DNA from: Liolophura sinensis
Taxonomy: Eukaryota > Mollusca > Polyplacophora > Chitonida > Chitonidae
Length of the DNA: 64,000 nucleotides
Assembly: GCF_032854445.1 (NCBI RefSeq)
Contig: NC_088298.1
Coordinates: forward strand, 22,343,295-22,407,294
Direction: 5' to 3'
Part shown: positions 51,481 to 62,747 of the stretch, piece by piece
How positions within the stretch are numbered: position 1 is the first letter of the stretch
Layout of the letters: each line of letters opens with the position of its first letter
Notes under the pieces: model-generated
The model's database searches: none
The model's input: the letters and a program-made list of their open reading frames with translations, nothing else
What the model was told of the DNA's origin: nothing
Translations under genes and position numbers: made by a program

Positions 51481-53205
51481 AAGCATGCACGATTGATGTT
51501 GCTGTGCTGCAGTGTCCAGGCTTGCTATTTGACTTGTCTTGTGGAAGAAAATTTGCGTAAAAAAATTTCAATTGTTGGATCTGAACCAGTTAAGGTCAGA
51601 ATGCATGTCCATCATATTGTTGCGCCTTGTCAAGGTGATTATTACTGGGAAGTCTCTTAATAACTCCACAACCGCAACTCTGGGTCATAACGGACATTAG
51701 AGTTTAAGGTACTCTTCTAACCGAGAGCTGTTACTAGGGTTCTTGTAAGATGCTTAATTAAGACAGTAACTGAGGAATCAACACACTCATAAACAACAGA
51801 GAGTAGGAATTCAACTGAAGAGTTTTCAGTCTTATTATATCCAAATACAATAAACTGAAACGATTTAAATTCGACAAATTTAGTCAACGATTGAAATTGA
51901 TCTCACTAGGTCCTTATACCTCCCTGGCCAAAGTAAGGATCATCCATCATCTCGGGGATAACAAGGCTTCAGGAACTGAAGGGCAGGGCGCTGATCAACA
52001 GCAAAGAAACGGATTACACCTGGGTGAAATGTATCACCATATTTGGTGGAATGTCCCATTCATGTTAAACTACAATTGCCTCTCCATTAAAGTCTCGGCT
52101 GTCTTTTCATCCCATTGTTTGACTGGTCCCAATTTGTACAGAAGCCCTGTGACTATTTTACCGTCAGAGGGTACCTAGGTCAACTTCAAAGGCTTCCAAA
52201 GGTAAGACGTAACCGTCCTAATTATAGCTACTGCAGTAGGGATTTCCCCTTGGTTCTGTCCATCGACCACTAACCACCGAATTCGGTGGGGGTGACCAAC
52301 ATACCAGTTTAAATACGGGGATCTGTAACATTTGTCAGATTCAAGAATTAATCCACCGGCTGGGTTGCACTCAGGACTATAGTGTCGTGACTACTTCTAA
52401 AGGTCCTTTCCAAGTAGTAAAACAGGATTCGAACCTAGAAACCGTCGTAATCACAGCTATATGTTAGCTGTGAAATGTACAGGGAGGAATCGCCGAATTC
52501 GGTGGTGACGTAATGGGAGTTCCATTTCTGCATACAAAATTAGCCATGTGCACGGCATATGTCTGTGTACCGATGCTTGACACCGATAACTACAGCAGTT
52601 TTAAGTAATGACTTATGGTAGGTCCATCGGCAGTACTCATCTGTTGTTGCGCCATGATTGAGAAATTCAAAACATAATTTTGCCATGTTCCGAGAGTGAA
52701 TTTTGACCATCCGACCTATTTTATTTCCGCGGGCTCAGTATTTATACTACCCAACCATGACTGGTGACCCTAATTCAACCAATCAAAACAACAGTATTAG
52801 TCACACCCATTCTGCATTGCGTCATTCACTATGGAAACACGTGCGCGCGTGAGGTTTGACCCTGATGGTGATCTTCATTCGAACCAAATTCTTTCGCCGT
52901 GGCGAACGAAAATGGAAAAAATCTTGTGAAATAAACTCACCTGGTACACATCTCATGACCCAACAATAACCCCTTCAATCATATCAATCAGAATCAGGTG
53001 CAGAAAGAACAGTGAGAAACGAAAGTACAAAGTCAGACTCTTCACCCTTCGTGTAAGGACAACAATAACCAGTAGTTAAATAAGAAAGTTCCAGTCGAAG
53101 TATTTCAGGTAATCAAAATATATTCCAAGAGCCATTAAAACAAAACATGTAACCATGCCATGTCGTTACAATATGTAGGCACCGTTTAAAATGGCAGCAA
53201 TTCCG
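51481..53205. other. Unassigned, less repetitive region
   Basis: No recognised gene. A 95-codon plus frame at 51891-52178 has no domain. Around 52770-52920 a CCAAT box (AACCAATCAAAAC), CACGTGCGCGCGTG and nearby CG-rich sequence could be a promoter, strand unclear. Confidence 0.3.
52274..52505. other. Perfect 16-bp palindrome and a near-copy
   Basis: CCACCGAATTCGGTGG at 52274-52289 is a perfect palindrome. CGCCGAATTCGGTGG recurs at 52491-52505. Surrounding DNA (51500-52700) has no recognised gene. Confidence 0.6.
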
Positions 53206-53890
53206 CCCCGCTGTTAGTTGCGGGCCGTGTGCAAATATACATATTAAATACAGATCTTCAACCAACATCGAGAATGTCAAGCCACACACCGTCCGGTACG
53301 TTTACCTCCCCGAGTAATATGACTCCATAATGTTTATGTCTGCAAATGAAAGAATTTGAGTTTGTTTACTTGTTAGATTTGCTTTTGTGATTTATATAAA
53401 GGTGAACTATAGGAATTTCCTTCAGTGACAAAAGTGTTATTTCGCACAGTTTACACCCAAACGCCATGACGTGGAAAAAGAAACATTTGTTTCATGACGT
53501 TCCAATCTGAGCTCAGCGGTATGACGTCATAATACATGTACAGTGCAATTTTACATTCCTACATCTCTCAACAATGACACACGACGCCATACATATGTAC
53601 ATTGCAATGGAATAAACTTGCCAACGATTGGTCTAAAATGTATGAACTCGATGGAGGGAGGGAAACAGAACGGCAGCAAAACGCTGCATGAAATATGCCG
53701 TTTTTGCCCTATTTTGTTAATTTTGGGGGGTAGAATCGACTTTAAAACCTTCGTCTTCAAGGTTGTTGTGTAACCCGATACCGATTAACCTTGTTTCGTT
53801 GCGAGTCAGATTTCACGAGGTACGAAACAAAGTTCGGCGGTATTGGATTACACAACAAACACCAAGACGAAGGTGTTAAACCCATAAGCA
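53206..53890. repeat. Hairpin-ended repeat Y, copy 1
   Basis: Starts CCGCTGTTAGTTGCGGGCCG and runs through GGTGAACTATAGGAATTTCC, a TATGACGTCATA palindrome (53520-53531) and TTTTGGGGGGTAGAATCGAC. It ends in a long inverted repeat (arms about 53745-53799 and 53817-53877) and AAACCCATAAGCAA. The second copy is at 61974-62732. Short open frames lack any domain. Confidence 0.88.
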
Positions 53891-54953
53891 ACCTGTTATC
53901 GTACATCAATCAGACAGATCGACGGTATATAATTAATTTTTTACGGAACTTATAAAAGCTACACTACATAGCCCGTATGTATGTAAGTCACACATTTACG
54001 TGTAGGTCTACATAGATATAGGCAAATGAAACGATATCTTCATCTTGAACAGTTTGCAATCCTAATGTAGTCCTACATCTTTCTAGTACATATATGCACT
54101 TTTTTGACAGAAAATCGGTTGTTTTTTGGGTTTTTTTTTATGTACCCTGACTTAAACGCATTAAACGTCATTTTGATATCTATGTATCTCTACTGCACAT
54201 ATACCCGTAGGCCTGCTCTACATGATACACCACATATACAAGTACATGTAGGTTACATTCTGCGCCACTGCTCTGATTACGTCATCGATACTGCCGACTT
54301 CACCGATGCTTCACTCACGAGCCTGTGGCGAGAGATGTTGTTTTCTGCTGTACAAAGACTCGGGTTCTGCTCGGTGAGTATTTGTGCATGATGTTAAGCG
54401 GAAAGCATAACTGACCTACAAATATTTCAACCTGTAGGTACACGCTGCACTCTATCATCGGTCAACATGATCTTGGGTTACGTTTGTATAAGGAAGTGGC
54501 CCGAATCTTCATCATTTCTCATTTATGGACTGGCATAGGCCTATATATGTGTATGTAGGGTAAAATGAGCACAATGTATTTGTCCTTCACGCCAAGTACT
54601 TTAAAATGCCCTTATTCGTGCAGATCAACTGAACATGCAGAAAAGTAGATAACTGAGAGAATCCCCGCAGCCATTCTAAAATACAAATGTACCTACTGCC
54701 TCCGTTGACATTACACCTCTAGTATACATGTACTTGGGCGACATGCTTTTTACAACAACGACGTCGAAAGCGAGGCGCATGCAGTACGTAATCTGAGATG
54801 ACTACTTCCACCTTAATATAAACAACTGCTCTTGATGGCGAACGCACCGAACAGTTGAGCAGTGCGCTAATTAGAGGCTTTCGTGGGTATTATTATCACC
54901 TCTGTCCGTGCTCAAACAGAACCATAGCAATTTAAATATATTTATACACTTAC
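53891..54953. other. Unassigned region left of the helicase relic
   Basis: A plus frame 54104-54391 ends in a donor-like CTCG/GTGAGT but shows no known domain. Later exons of the minus-strand helicase would lie here; none was recognised. Confidence 0.3.
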
Positions 54954-55223
54954 CGCTTGATTTTGCATAACAGCATTCAGAGGGGATACAACAATAGCTA
55001 TCGTGGTGTTCTCAGCGCTGAATGATCCGAGGCATAAACTGATATACAAGACTTTTACCATAATCAGTCGATTAGACTGCAGTGACATCTTTTTTCTCAT
55101 ATGCCACACGAAGAGTGGTGATCAGCTTTTCCTTCAACAGTACAGAAAAACAACCGCTTCCCTTGGCATTCACGATTACTTCTCTATTACTCTCCTTTCA
55201 TGCTCTTTCGTGGGCGCCGCCAT
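54954..55223 (-). pseudogene. RecQ-like ATP-dependent helicase exon, decayed
   Basis: Read on the minus strand, an ATG at 55223 (MAAPTKEHERR) begins an exon ending at a strong donor GCG/GTAAGTG (exon end 54954). The frame must shift twice. One frame gives KLITTLRVAYEKKDVTAV, a stop, then YGKSLVYQFMPRIIQR, which is the helicase motif I region. After another shift, TTIAIVVSPLNAVMQNQ gives motif Ia. Order and spacing match RecQ/SF2 helicases. The in-frame TAA and two frame breaks mark it as a relic. Later exons were not recognised in the DNA to its left. Confidence 0.6.
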
Positions 55224-58200
55224 GTTGAATAATTTAATATTCATTAGCTAATGAGTAAATAGTTCCTTTTAATTTTCGAAGTTTTTGATTAGTTCAGGTA
55301 CAGGTAGATGATTGAATTTGTTCCAGTGGTACAGATTTAGGCTTAAGGAATCTGAAATTACTTATTAAATATCTGTTACTCCTCTGTCAATAATTATACC
55401 CAAATTTGGGGGAAGATCACTGCTCTGATGGCGCCCATCTGTACACGAGCCTTGTCTAGGATCACGTAGAAAGGCGCGTGATCTCGAATGTCTCCGGAGC
55501 CTACATGAACATAGGCCGATAGCCAGCCTAATCCATATCCCATGTATAGTTATTTATTTATTTTTTTATTTATTTATTTACACTTTCAGCCCATGTGCTC
55601 GCTGAAAGGCGTTTCATGATGACAAAGTCAGCAATATAAATTTAAATATTAAATCCAGTGAGTCGATAGGCACATCAACTGCATTGGATATATACATGTA
55701 GGCCTACATGTAGTCTACGACTGCTGAATGCGAGACATGACCACAGATCCTAATTAATTTTCCATAAACGACAATGTTAATGTTTAGCGCTGTAGCTCAG
55801 CCCCAAACATTCCGTAGCCAATAAGCTTTGGTGCATACCTGACCCAGCCTGTAAGAAAGAAGCCATTGAAATCTTGACATAGGTTGACCGTCAAAATCCG
55901 GACCTTTCTATGCCGGCAGCTGGGAGGGGTACCTAGCAACAAGAGGATGTCACTCGCAGCCTCATCACCACCTATCTCCTTGTGTCCTCTCGGCCAGAAT
56001 TTCAAACTTTCATCAGTATAACTCATACCTGCCTAAAGCTAAGACAGTTTCCAGCATTTTGATAGCAAACATGCACCAGTACACCAAAAACGGCAGGCTG
56101 GCAGCAAAAAAGACTTTACGCCCTAAAATACACACAATTTCATTCGAATTACTCCCGAAAAACGGAAGTTGTAAATGGGGGTCTTTGTCCTATCACACCA
56201 ACCAACTTTTTTCAAAATCAATAATTTTTGCACCATATAATTCCTACCACCTCTCAACCTCACACACAAATATTTTCAAATATTTTGGAAAGCTGGCATG
56301 TTCCAATGATCAAGTAGTATACATTTTCCAATAACAAACATTCAGGAAATTATGGATTTTCAAGTAGATTTTCTTGTTTACAGCAGTGCTAATAAAATAG
56401 TTGAAGGCCAAAAGTGTCAAAATATACATGTATATCCAAAGATAGGTAATTTATTTGACAATTCACTTACAAAATATAAGACATGCCTTTTAGCAACTTT
56501 GTGCAAAATTTGACTCTCAGTGATACAGCGGGGTACCAAAGCAGATTTTCAAAATTCCAGAGAAGTCCACTTTGATCAACATCAAAGTAAACATATGTAT
56601 CCAAACTAAAATAGAAATGCTCATGGGCACTGTTTCCATGGATAGGGCTTAAGAAAAGACTAGCATCCATTTTACAAACTGATTCACATGATGAAACCCT
56701 TTAAAAGAACACCAGTGCAGAAGAATCCCACCACCTGTGTTGTTGTCTCAGACTAAATTAGTACTTTCCACATAACAAACACCAAAGTGTAGCACTGGCA
56801 TGTACAACAATTAAACAGAGGGGAGAAATATGAATTTGCCACTTAAAAAAATATAAAAAAGAGGGGAAAAGTTATACTTTTTAACTTGTAACAGCACAAT
56901 CCTCAAATAATCAGTGAGAAATTAAAGGGGTGGTCACGTGACCTCCAACTTCCGACCCGTCTTACAGAAAAACAATCTTCACACTGCCTAGTGCTGCAGA
57001 TCTCATATATTACAGATATGAACATGTTCTGCGTAGGCGTAGTGCACTTGTACGTATCTGCGGCTTAAGAATGTGAATACTGTATGCGTGCACGCGACCG
57101 AAACAAGTTACTTGTTAGCATTTACCAGGGGACATTATACAAAAACGTATACCCACTTCCTCCCATACATACCATTGATTATTAAATCTAGCATATAGTG
57201 ATGGTAGTTTTACACTATTATAGATTGGGACGTGAGCCAGTAGTGTTATTATATAAACTGATGGGAAATTTCTGCTTTATTATTAGTATACAAGGAGCTA
57301 TGTAGGCTGAACGTTAACATAAAACTTAATACCACCCGAATATTTGCAAAACAAAACCATACTTTCCCTTACTTTTTAAAAGGGGAGTTTTGTTAAGTCC
57401 CTTAAAGAGGGACACTCAGAATTCCTCGCAGTGAGGTCGCGAGATTGAAACCAGCTGCAGGCGACTCCGGCTTTTTTTGTTAGAATGTGTTCAGAAATGC
57501 AAGCCCACATAGAAATGGACTGTCGTGATATTTATATCTGTATGCTTTTATCGTGCATAAAAGCGCGTGTATGATAGTTATATATTTATTATAATCACAA
57601 ATATTCATTTCTTTTGATTTTATGATATTTTACTGCATTTAGAATGCAGTATTGGCAAATTTCACGGCGTAGGCTAATGCGTTGCATCTCGTCGAAGCCA
57701 TTGGGTGCGACAATAAGTTCGAATCCAGCTCTTGCTGAGACTGTTAAACTAAATAAATCCTGCATGGCGTAGAGACAAGCTACATGTATATACAACAGTA
57801 TAGAGTTGGTTCACAGCAAGCCACCCCCATTAGCCATGAAGAGTGATTGCTTGGAATTCAACGTGGTGCTTAGTCATAAATAGGTTACTCATTTGACGCA
57901 TTAACTGCAACGACTGCAATGACTGCAATGACTGCAACGACTGCCAGTCACCATTTATCTCACATCTTAATGAGTAGCCCTACACAATAAACCTTCGGTC
58001 GGATACACATATTTATGCATTTTTATACACCCAACTACTGTCCGTGGTATTTTTATATAGCATCTGCAAAGAGACACCATTCAGGGTGAGATAACCCTTG
58101 AAGATTTAGGTCAACTTCCTGCTGCCAATAGATAGGTTTTAATTAAAATAGATGCAGATAACCTGTAATAAAACCGACGTGCACGTTGCATATTACTAGT

Positions 58201-58286
58201 AAACAAAATATATGTATGTTAAGTATTAATAAGACCTATATAGGGGACCGTGCACGATGCCCGTCGATGCACTTATACCAGAAGTC
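55224..58286. other. Unassigned region
   Basis: A minus frame 55784-56026 has donor/acceptor-like borders but no recognised domain. A tRNA-like B box (GTTCGAATCCAGCTCTTGC) near 57718 suggests a SINE scrap, and GACTGCAATGACTGCAA is a 12-bp repeat near 57908-57945. Otherwise nothing. Confidence 0.35.
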
Positions 58287-58465
58287 GAGGGCCTCCGTGG
58301 CCGAGGTGTTAGCGTGCCATCGCGGCGCAGTGATTCAGGTGCCTCTCACCAATGCGGTTAGTCTTAAATCCAGCTCCTGCTGACTTCCCAACATAATGCT
58401 GGCCGATGTCGTATAAGTGAAGTATTCTTGAGTACGGCGTGAAACACCAATCAAATAAATAAATG
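58287..58465 (+). mobile_element. Type-1 SINE with internal deletion
   Basis: A good head GGCCTCCGTGGCCGAGGTGT is followed by TCACCAATGCGG, then a jump to ACATAATGCTGGCCGATGTC and GTACGGCGTGAAACACCAAT. It lacks the middle block. Confidence 0.8.
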
Positions 58466-59079
58466 TACCAGAAGTCTGGTAGGCTTTTGCTTATACATGT
58501 ACAGACGGTGAGTGGGTGTAATGTTTGAAGTTACATGGCGCCAAGTTTCATGACTGCTTGTTTCTTCTTGTTCCGGGAAGTTAACATGGACTGTTTTGGC
58601 GTAAATTCGTTTACATACCCACTTGGAGCCGTAAACAGACATTTAAGGTAAAGAAGAAAATATTCAGATAAATATTTTGTAACTTACTACATGTGTATGT
58701 TGTTTTAAAATTTTCATCCTATGTGACTCACTTCTTTGTATAGATTCTTTACTTTGTATTACCAGCCTTATGAATGCTGATACAGAACTTGAGATACTGC
58801 AATTGAGATTTCGAATCCCGTTGGTGACGGCTTGTGTAAGATTTTATTGAGGCCCAACAAAAGCGGATGAAATGATTGACCCGATTCCCACTTCAAACAA
58901 ACCTACGACTGTCCTTTGATGCAGTGCATGTGAGAGTTAAGTGAAACCAATGGTACGTGAGGAATGTACTGGGTGGTCCTGAATGGCGAAAATGTTTTTG
59001 GGCGTCTTCAAGAGATGAAGAGTAAATTAGGTAATCATAACGTTATTAGGATTCCTTGTGAAAACAAGAATAATTATCC

Positions 59080-59478
59080 TTAAAGGAAAATGAAGAAAGA
59101 TGGGCCAGATTACGAGATAAAAAAAATCTTTTTGAGGCATATTTTCAATAACCCTTCTATTTGTATTATATTATGCATATATTCCGTCAATGATAGGAAA
59201 CGTTCAGAAATGACGTCATGGATGAACATACTGGGAAGGCCGGACCATCTTATCGCGCCCATTTCGGTCTCTTTTCCCAACAAGCCTGTTTTGACAGTTA
59301 TCCCCGATGACGTCACCACAGCAGTTTACTTCCTTACCGAAAACCGTAATGTGAAGTTATTTTACACCCCAAGAATACAGGCGAGAATCTTTTTTTGTAC
59401 TTTACTATGTTAGGTCGCCTCATGTACTTGGTATTAAGAAAGAAAAACCAAGCGTTTCATGTATCATTTAAAGGCAAG
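59080..59478. mobile_element. Type-Z MITE-like element, copy 4
   Basis: TCCTTAAAGGAAAATG at the left and TTTCATGTATCATTTAAAGG at the right. The interior shares the GAAATGACGTCATGGATGAA block with copy 2. A 107-codon open frame has no recognised domain. Confidence 0.55.
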
Positions 59479-61487
59479 TTAAGTAGTTGCGCCAGGGGTG
59501 ATGACAGCATAATGTCAGAAAGTGTTCACACTGCACCATGTTCATAGTCATATGTTTGTCTTAATAACGAACGCTCATGGCTCCAATGGATGATTTTTGA
59601 CATCATTTTTATTGAAGACTCTTGACCGTAGATCTGTGCAAGGATAAAGACCATAGAGGGTTAAACGCAACAGCATGTATCTCGTCAAAGTATCACACGT
59701 GTTTAGTGCATCATGGCTGTGCATGTGTGACGTGACCGTATAGTCGATAGAGTATAATTCGTTGACCATGGATCGACGATACGCTTTGTGGTTGAACTGA
59801 AATACAGTGATAAGCGCGGGATGTTTCCAGCTCACATTTGACAGCGTTCGGAGGTTTGTTAATTTTTTCTTCGAGCAGGGTTCATTAATATCGTTTATTT
59901 CTGTATAATACACGTGTAGTACATGTACACGTTTCTGAGTAGATGCGTTAGTCAATAATCGATATAGCGAAATTACGTGCCAAAAAACTGTTCAGGTTTT
60001 CCCATCTAGGTATTCATTGATTTACCTGTACCTATCGACAGCTGAAGGTCACCTTGTCAGGTATGTATGTAGAGTACCGTTTTTCCATCGCTTATACAAA
60101 TTAACGGTGATGTATATACAGATGCCAAGGTAGTCCAAATGCCTGACTAAATGCATTATGCATTTACATGAGAAATTAGAATATAACCCTAACTGAGGTA
60201 AATCGACACAAGACCGTACTTCACCGGTTACCTGTGACCATTTGCCAACGGTCATGCTGTCGTCGTTGTTCTGGTTTTACTTTCTGTGCTGTGGTCTTGT
60301 TATATTATATATGCATGTGGGATAGCAATGCACCTTAGGTAATGGAATATACGAATATACAGGTGGCGGTACTATTAAATCCGAATGCCTGACTAGATGT
60401 ATCAACGCAGCTAAAAGGCATGGTTTTTCGGTAGATGCTAGACTGAGTACACATCTTTCACGTCGGTTTGACCATGACATTGGTTGAATATGCCCATATG
60501 AATGAATTAGACTTGGGACAGAACCCACAACTCGTGTGTCAGAGACTAAGAGTCAAGTACCTTACCACTGAGCCACGTCCCTCTTCCTCAAGACCGGTAT
60601 TGAACCCGCATCTCGTGTGTCAGAGGTTGAGAGTCACGTACCTTACCACTGAGCCACGTCCCGTATTGTACCCATAGCTCGTGTGTCAGAAGTTGACAGT
60701 TGCGAGCCTGAATACTGGAAACAGTCCGTCTCCACCGTAGAAAAAATTCAGAGCACAAAAACCTGCTTGTGTTACTAAGCTAATGTTAATACTTACTGGT
60801 GTATAAAGTGGAAGGCAGGTTTTAACTTGCTGGCCGTAGCTGAATAACAATAAGTTCACTGGTGTCGAAATGTTTGGGTGTCTCTGAAAGCCGTTATGTT
60901 AAATTTAACATAATCTTATATTTTCTGGGCCATAGTAGAATATAGAACAACCTCATAACCTGGTTACACTCACAAAAATATTCTCTTGGAATGACAGAAC
61001 GTCTGTCATATATAATATAATACTTTACAGCAATAACATAATGTATTCAGTCGTGACTGGGAAAACATATTATTTTGTCAGTGTAACAGATCAGACGTGT
61101 ACATATGTGCGCCAAGGTGAAAGGTCAAGGTCGACCGGGCGACTTTACGATCCTGAACGTATCTATAAACATATTTTTGTGGTCTGACCTTTTAGATTGT
61201 CATATCCTGACATGAGTTAAGCGTCAAGTGGTTTGGATGCAAGAGCACTGATATCATCAGACGCGTTACCGTAATCACTGTAGGGTTGATGTCATTAGAA
61301 CTTTGAACTCCGTTAACTGTTAACAGATGTTGAGTTTATCAGTGGCACAATTTTTGAGTCATAGTGGGACATATCCTAATTTAAGGACATTTGATGCCGG
61401 TGACTGCGAGCGGATAGCTGCGTCTGTGTAAAGGTATGTGAGACTATGCAGAATATATAATTGGTGTTTTGTGTATACGATTACACA
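59479..61487. other. Unassigned region apart from tRNA-like heads
   Basis: A 126-codon minus frame at 59575-59955 has no recognised domain. No repeats shared with the rest of the window were seen except the 60516 array. Confidence 0.35.
60516..60695 (-). repeat. Tandem tRNA-like heads, 2.5 copies
   Basis: The reverse complement of each unit has CGTGGCTCAGTGGTAAGGTA (A-box-like) and GCGGGTTCAATACCGG (B-box-like). The CTCGTGTGT mark recurs at 60531, 60612 and 60678. No paired acceptor stem was seen, so it reads as a SINE head array rather than tRNA genes. Confidence 0.6.
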
Positions 61488-61629
61488 TCCTCTCCGGCCG
61501 TACATGAGAATGGTTATGGGTTTCCCCCGAACTCTGCCCGGTTTGCTCCCACTATAACGCCTTTTCGCTGATCATATAAATGAAATATTTTTTGGGTAGG
61601 GCGTAAAACACCAATCAAATACATGAATG
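61488..61629 (+). mobile_element. Type-1 SINE, 5'-truncated
   Basis: CCTCTCCGGCCGTACATGAG, TTTCCCCCGAACTCTGCCCG and GGGCGTAAAACACCAATCAA. Confidence 0.75.
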
Positions 61630-61973
61630 GTGTATTACAATAATGCAAAAGTTGGCAGTAATTCTAATACTTTTTATCCTGACACTTGACAAGACGTAAA
61701 ACCAAATATATAGTTTCACTAATATACCTAAATTTGTAGTTTTCTAGCTCTGACTACACGTGGAGACATATATAAACTAGAGTTATAAGTTAGAGCGGCT
61801 AACGGGCCGAAAGATAGGGGCTCGTTATTTAACAGCCTGCCCTCACTACAGGCCTAGTTATGGCGTCATACGATCACCTGTATCGTTTAGTCCTGGATGT
61901 GGTATGTGAAGAAGTGTAAACATTTACAGCGCCAACGTATCAATAAAAAGTGTTTGGGTATGACGTGAATTCT

Positions 61974-62732
61974 ACCCCGCTGTTAGTTGCGGGCCGTGTG
62001 CAAATACATATTAAATAGAAATAACCTTTCAAATAACATCGAGTATGTCACGCAACACACCGGCCGGTACGTTTACCTCCCCGAGTAATAGGATTTCTTA
62101 TTGTTTATGTTCACAAATAAAAGAATTTGAGTTCGTTTACCTGTTAGCTTTGCTTTTGTGATTTATATAAAAGTGAACTATCGGAATTTCCTTCAGTGAT
62201 AAAAGTGCTATTTCGTACAGTTTATAGATATCGCTTCTGTTTTTTACATTTTTGACAGTTTACACCCAATCGCCATGACGTTGAAAAAGAAACATTTGTT
62301 TCATGACGTTCCTAGCGGAACTCAGCGGTATGACGTCATAATACATGTTCAGCTCAATTTTACATTCTTACGTCACTCAACATTGAAAGACGACGTCATA
62401 CACAAGGAGCTTTGAGATATCTAGATCAACTGCTATGGAATAAGCTTGTCGTTGATTTGTCGGAAATGTACGACCTCTGCGGAGGGAAAGAGAACGGCAG
62501 CCAAAAACTGCAAAAAATATGCCGTTTTTTGCCACATTTTGGGGGGTAGAATCGACTTTAACACCTGTGTATTGGTGTTTGATGTGTAAACCGATGCCAC
62601 TGAACCTTGTTTTGTACCTCGTCTAATGCCCCAAATGCCGCGCATTCTCGGAAATTGACAAGGTACGAAACAAGGTTCAGCGGTATCTGGTTACCTGACA
62701 AATACCAATACAAAGTTGTTAAACCCATAAAC
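61974..62732. repeat. Hairpin-ended repeat Y, copy 2
   Basis: The same blocks in the same order as 53206-53890: CCGCTGTTAGTTGCGGGCCG, TATGACGTCATA (62329-62340), GGGGGGTAGAATCGAC, inverted-repeat arms about 62560-62620 and 62660-62722, and end AAACCCATAAACAA. It directly precedes the 17-bp satellite. Confidence 0.88.
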
Positions 62733-62747
62733 AATAATCGAGTTCAC

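Noticed and set aside
54104-54391. 95-codon plus frame ending near a donor-like GTGAGT
   Set aside because: No recognisable domain, no acceptor assigned and no partner exon found.
58287-58380. True tRNA gene
   Set aside because: A and B boxes are present, but the core and AAATAAAT tail show it is a SINE head; no acceptor stem.
59575-59955. 126-codon minus frame
   Set aside because: No domain, no signal peptide or splice partner; length is compatible with chance.
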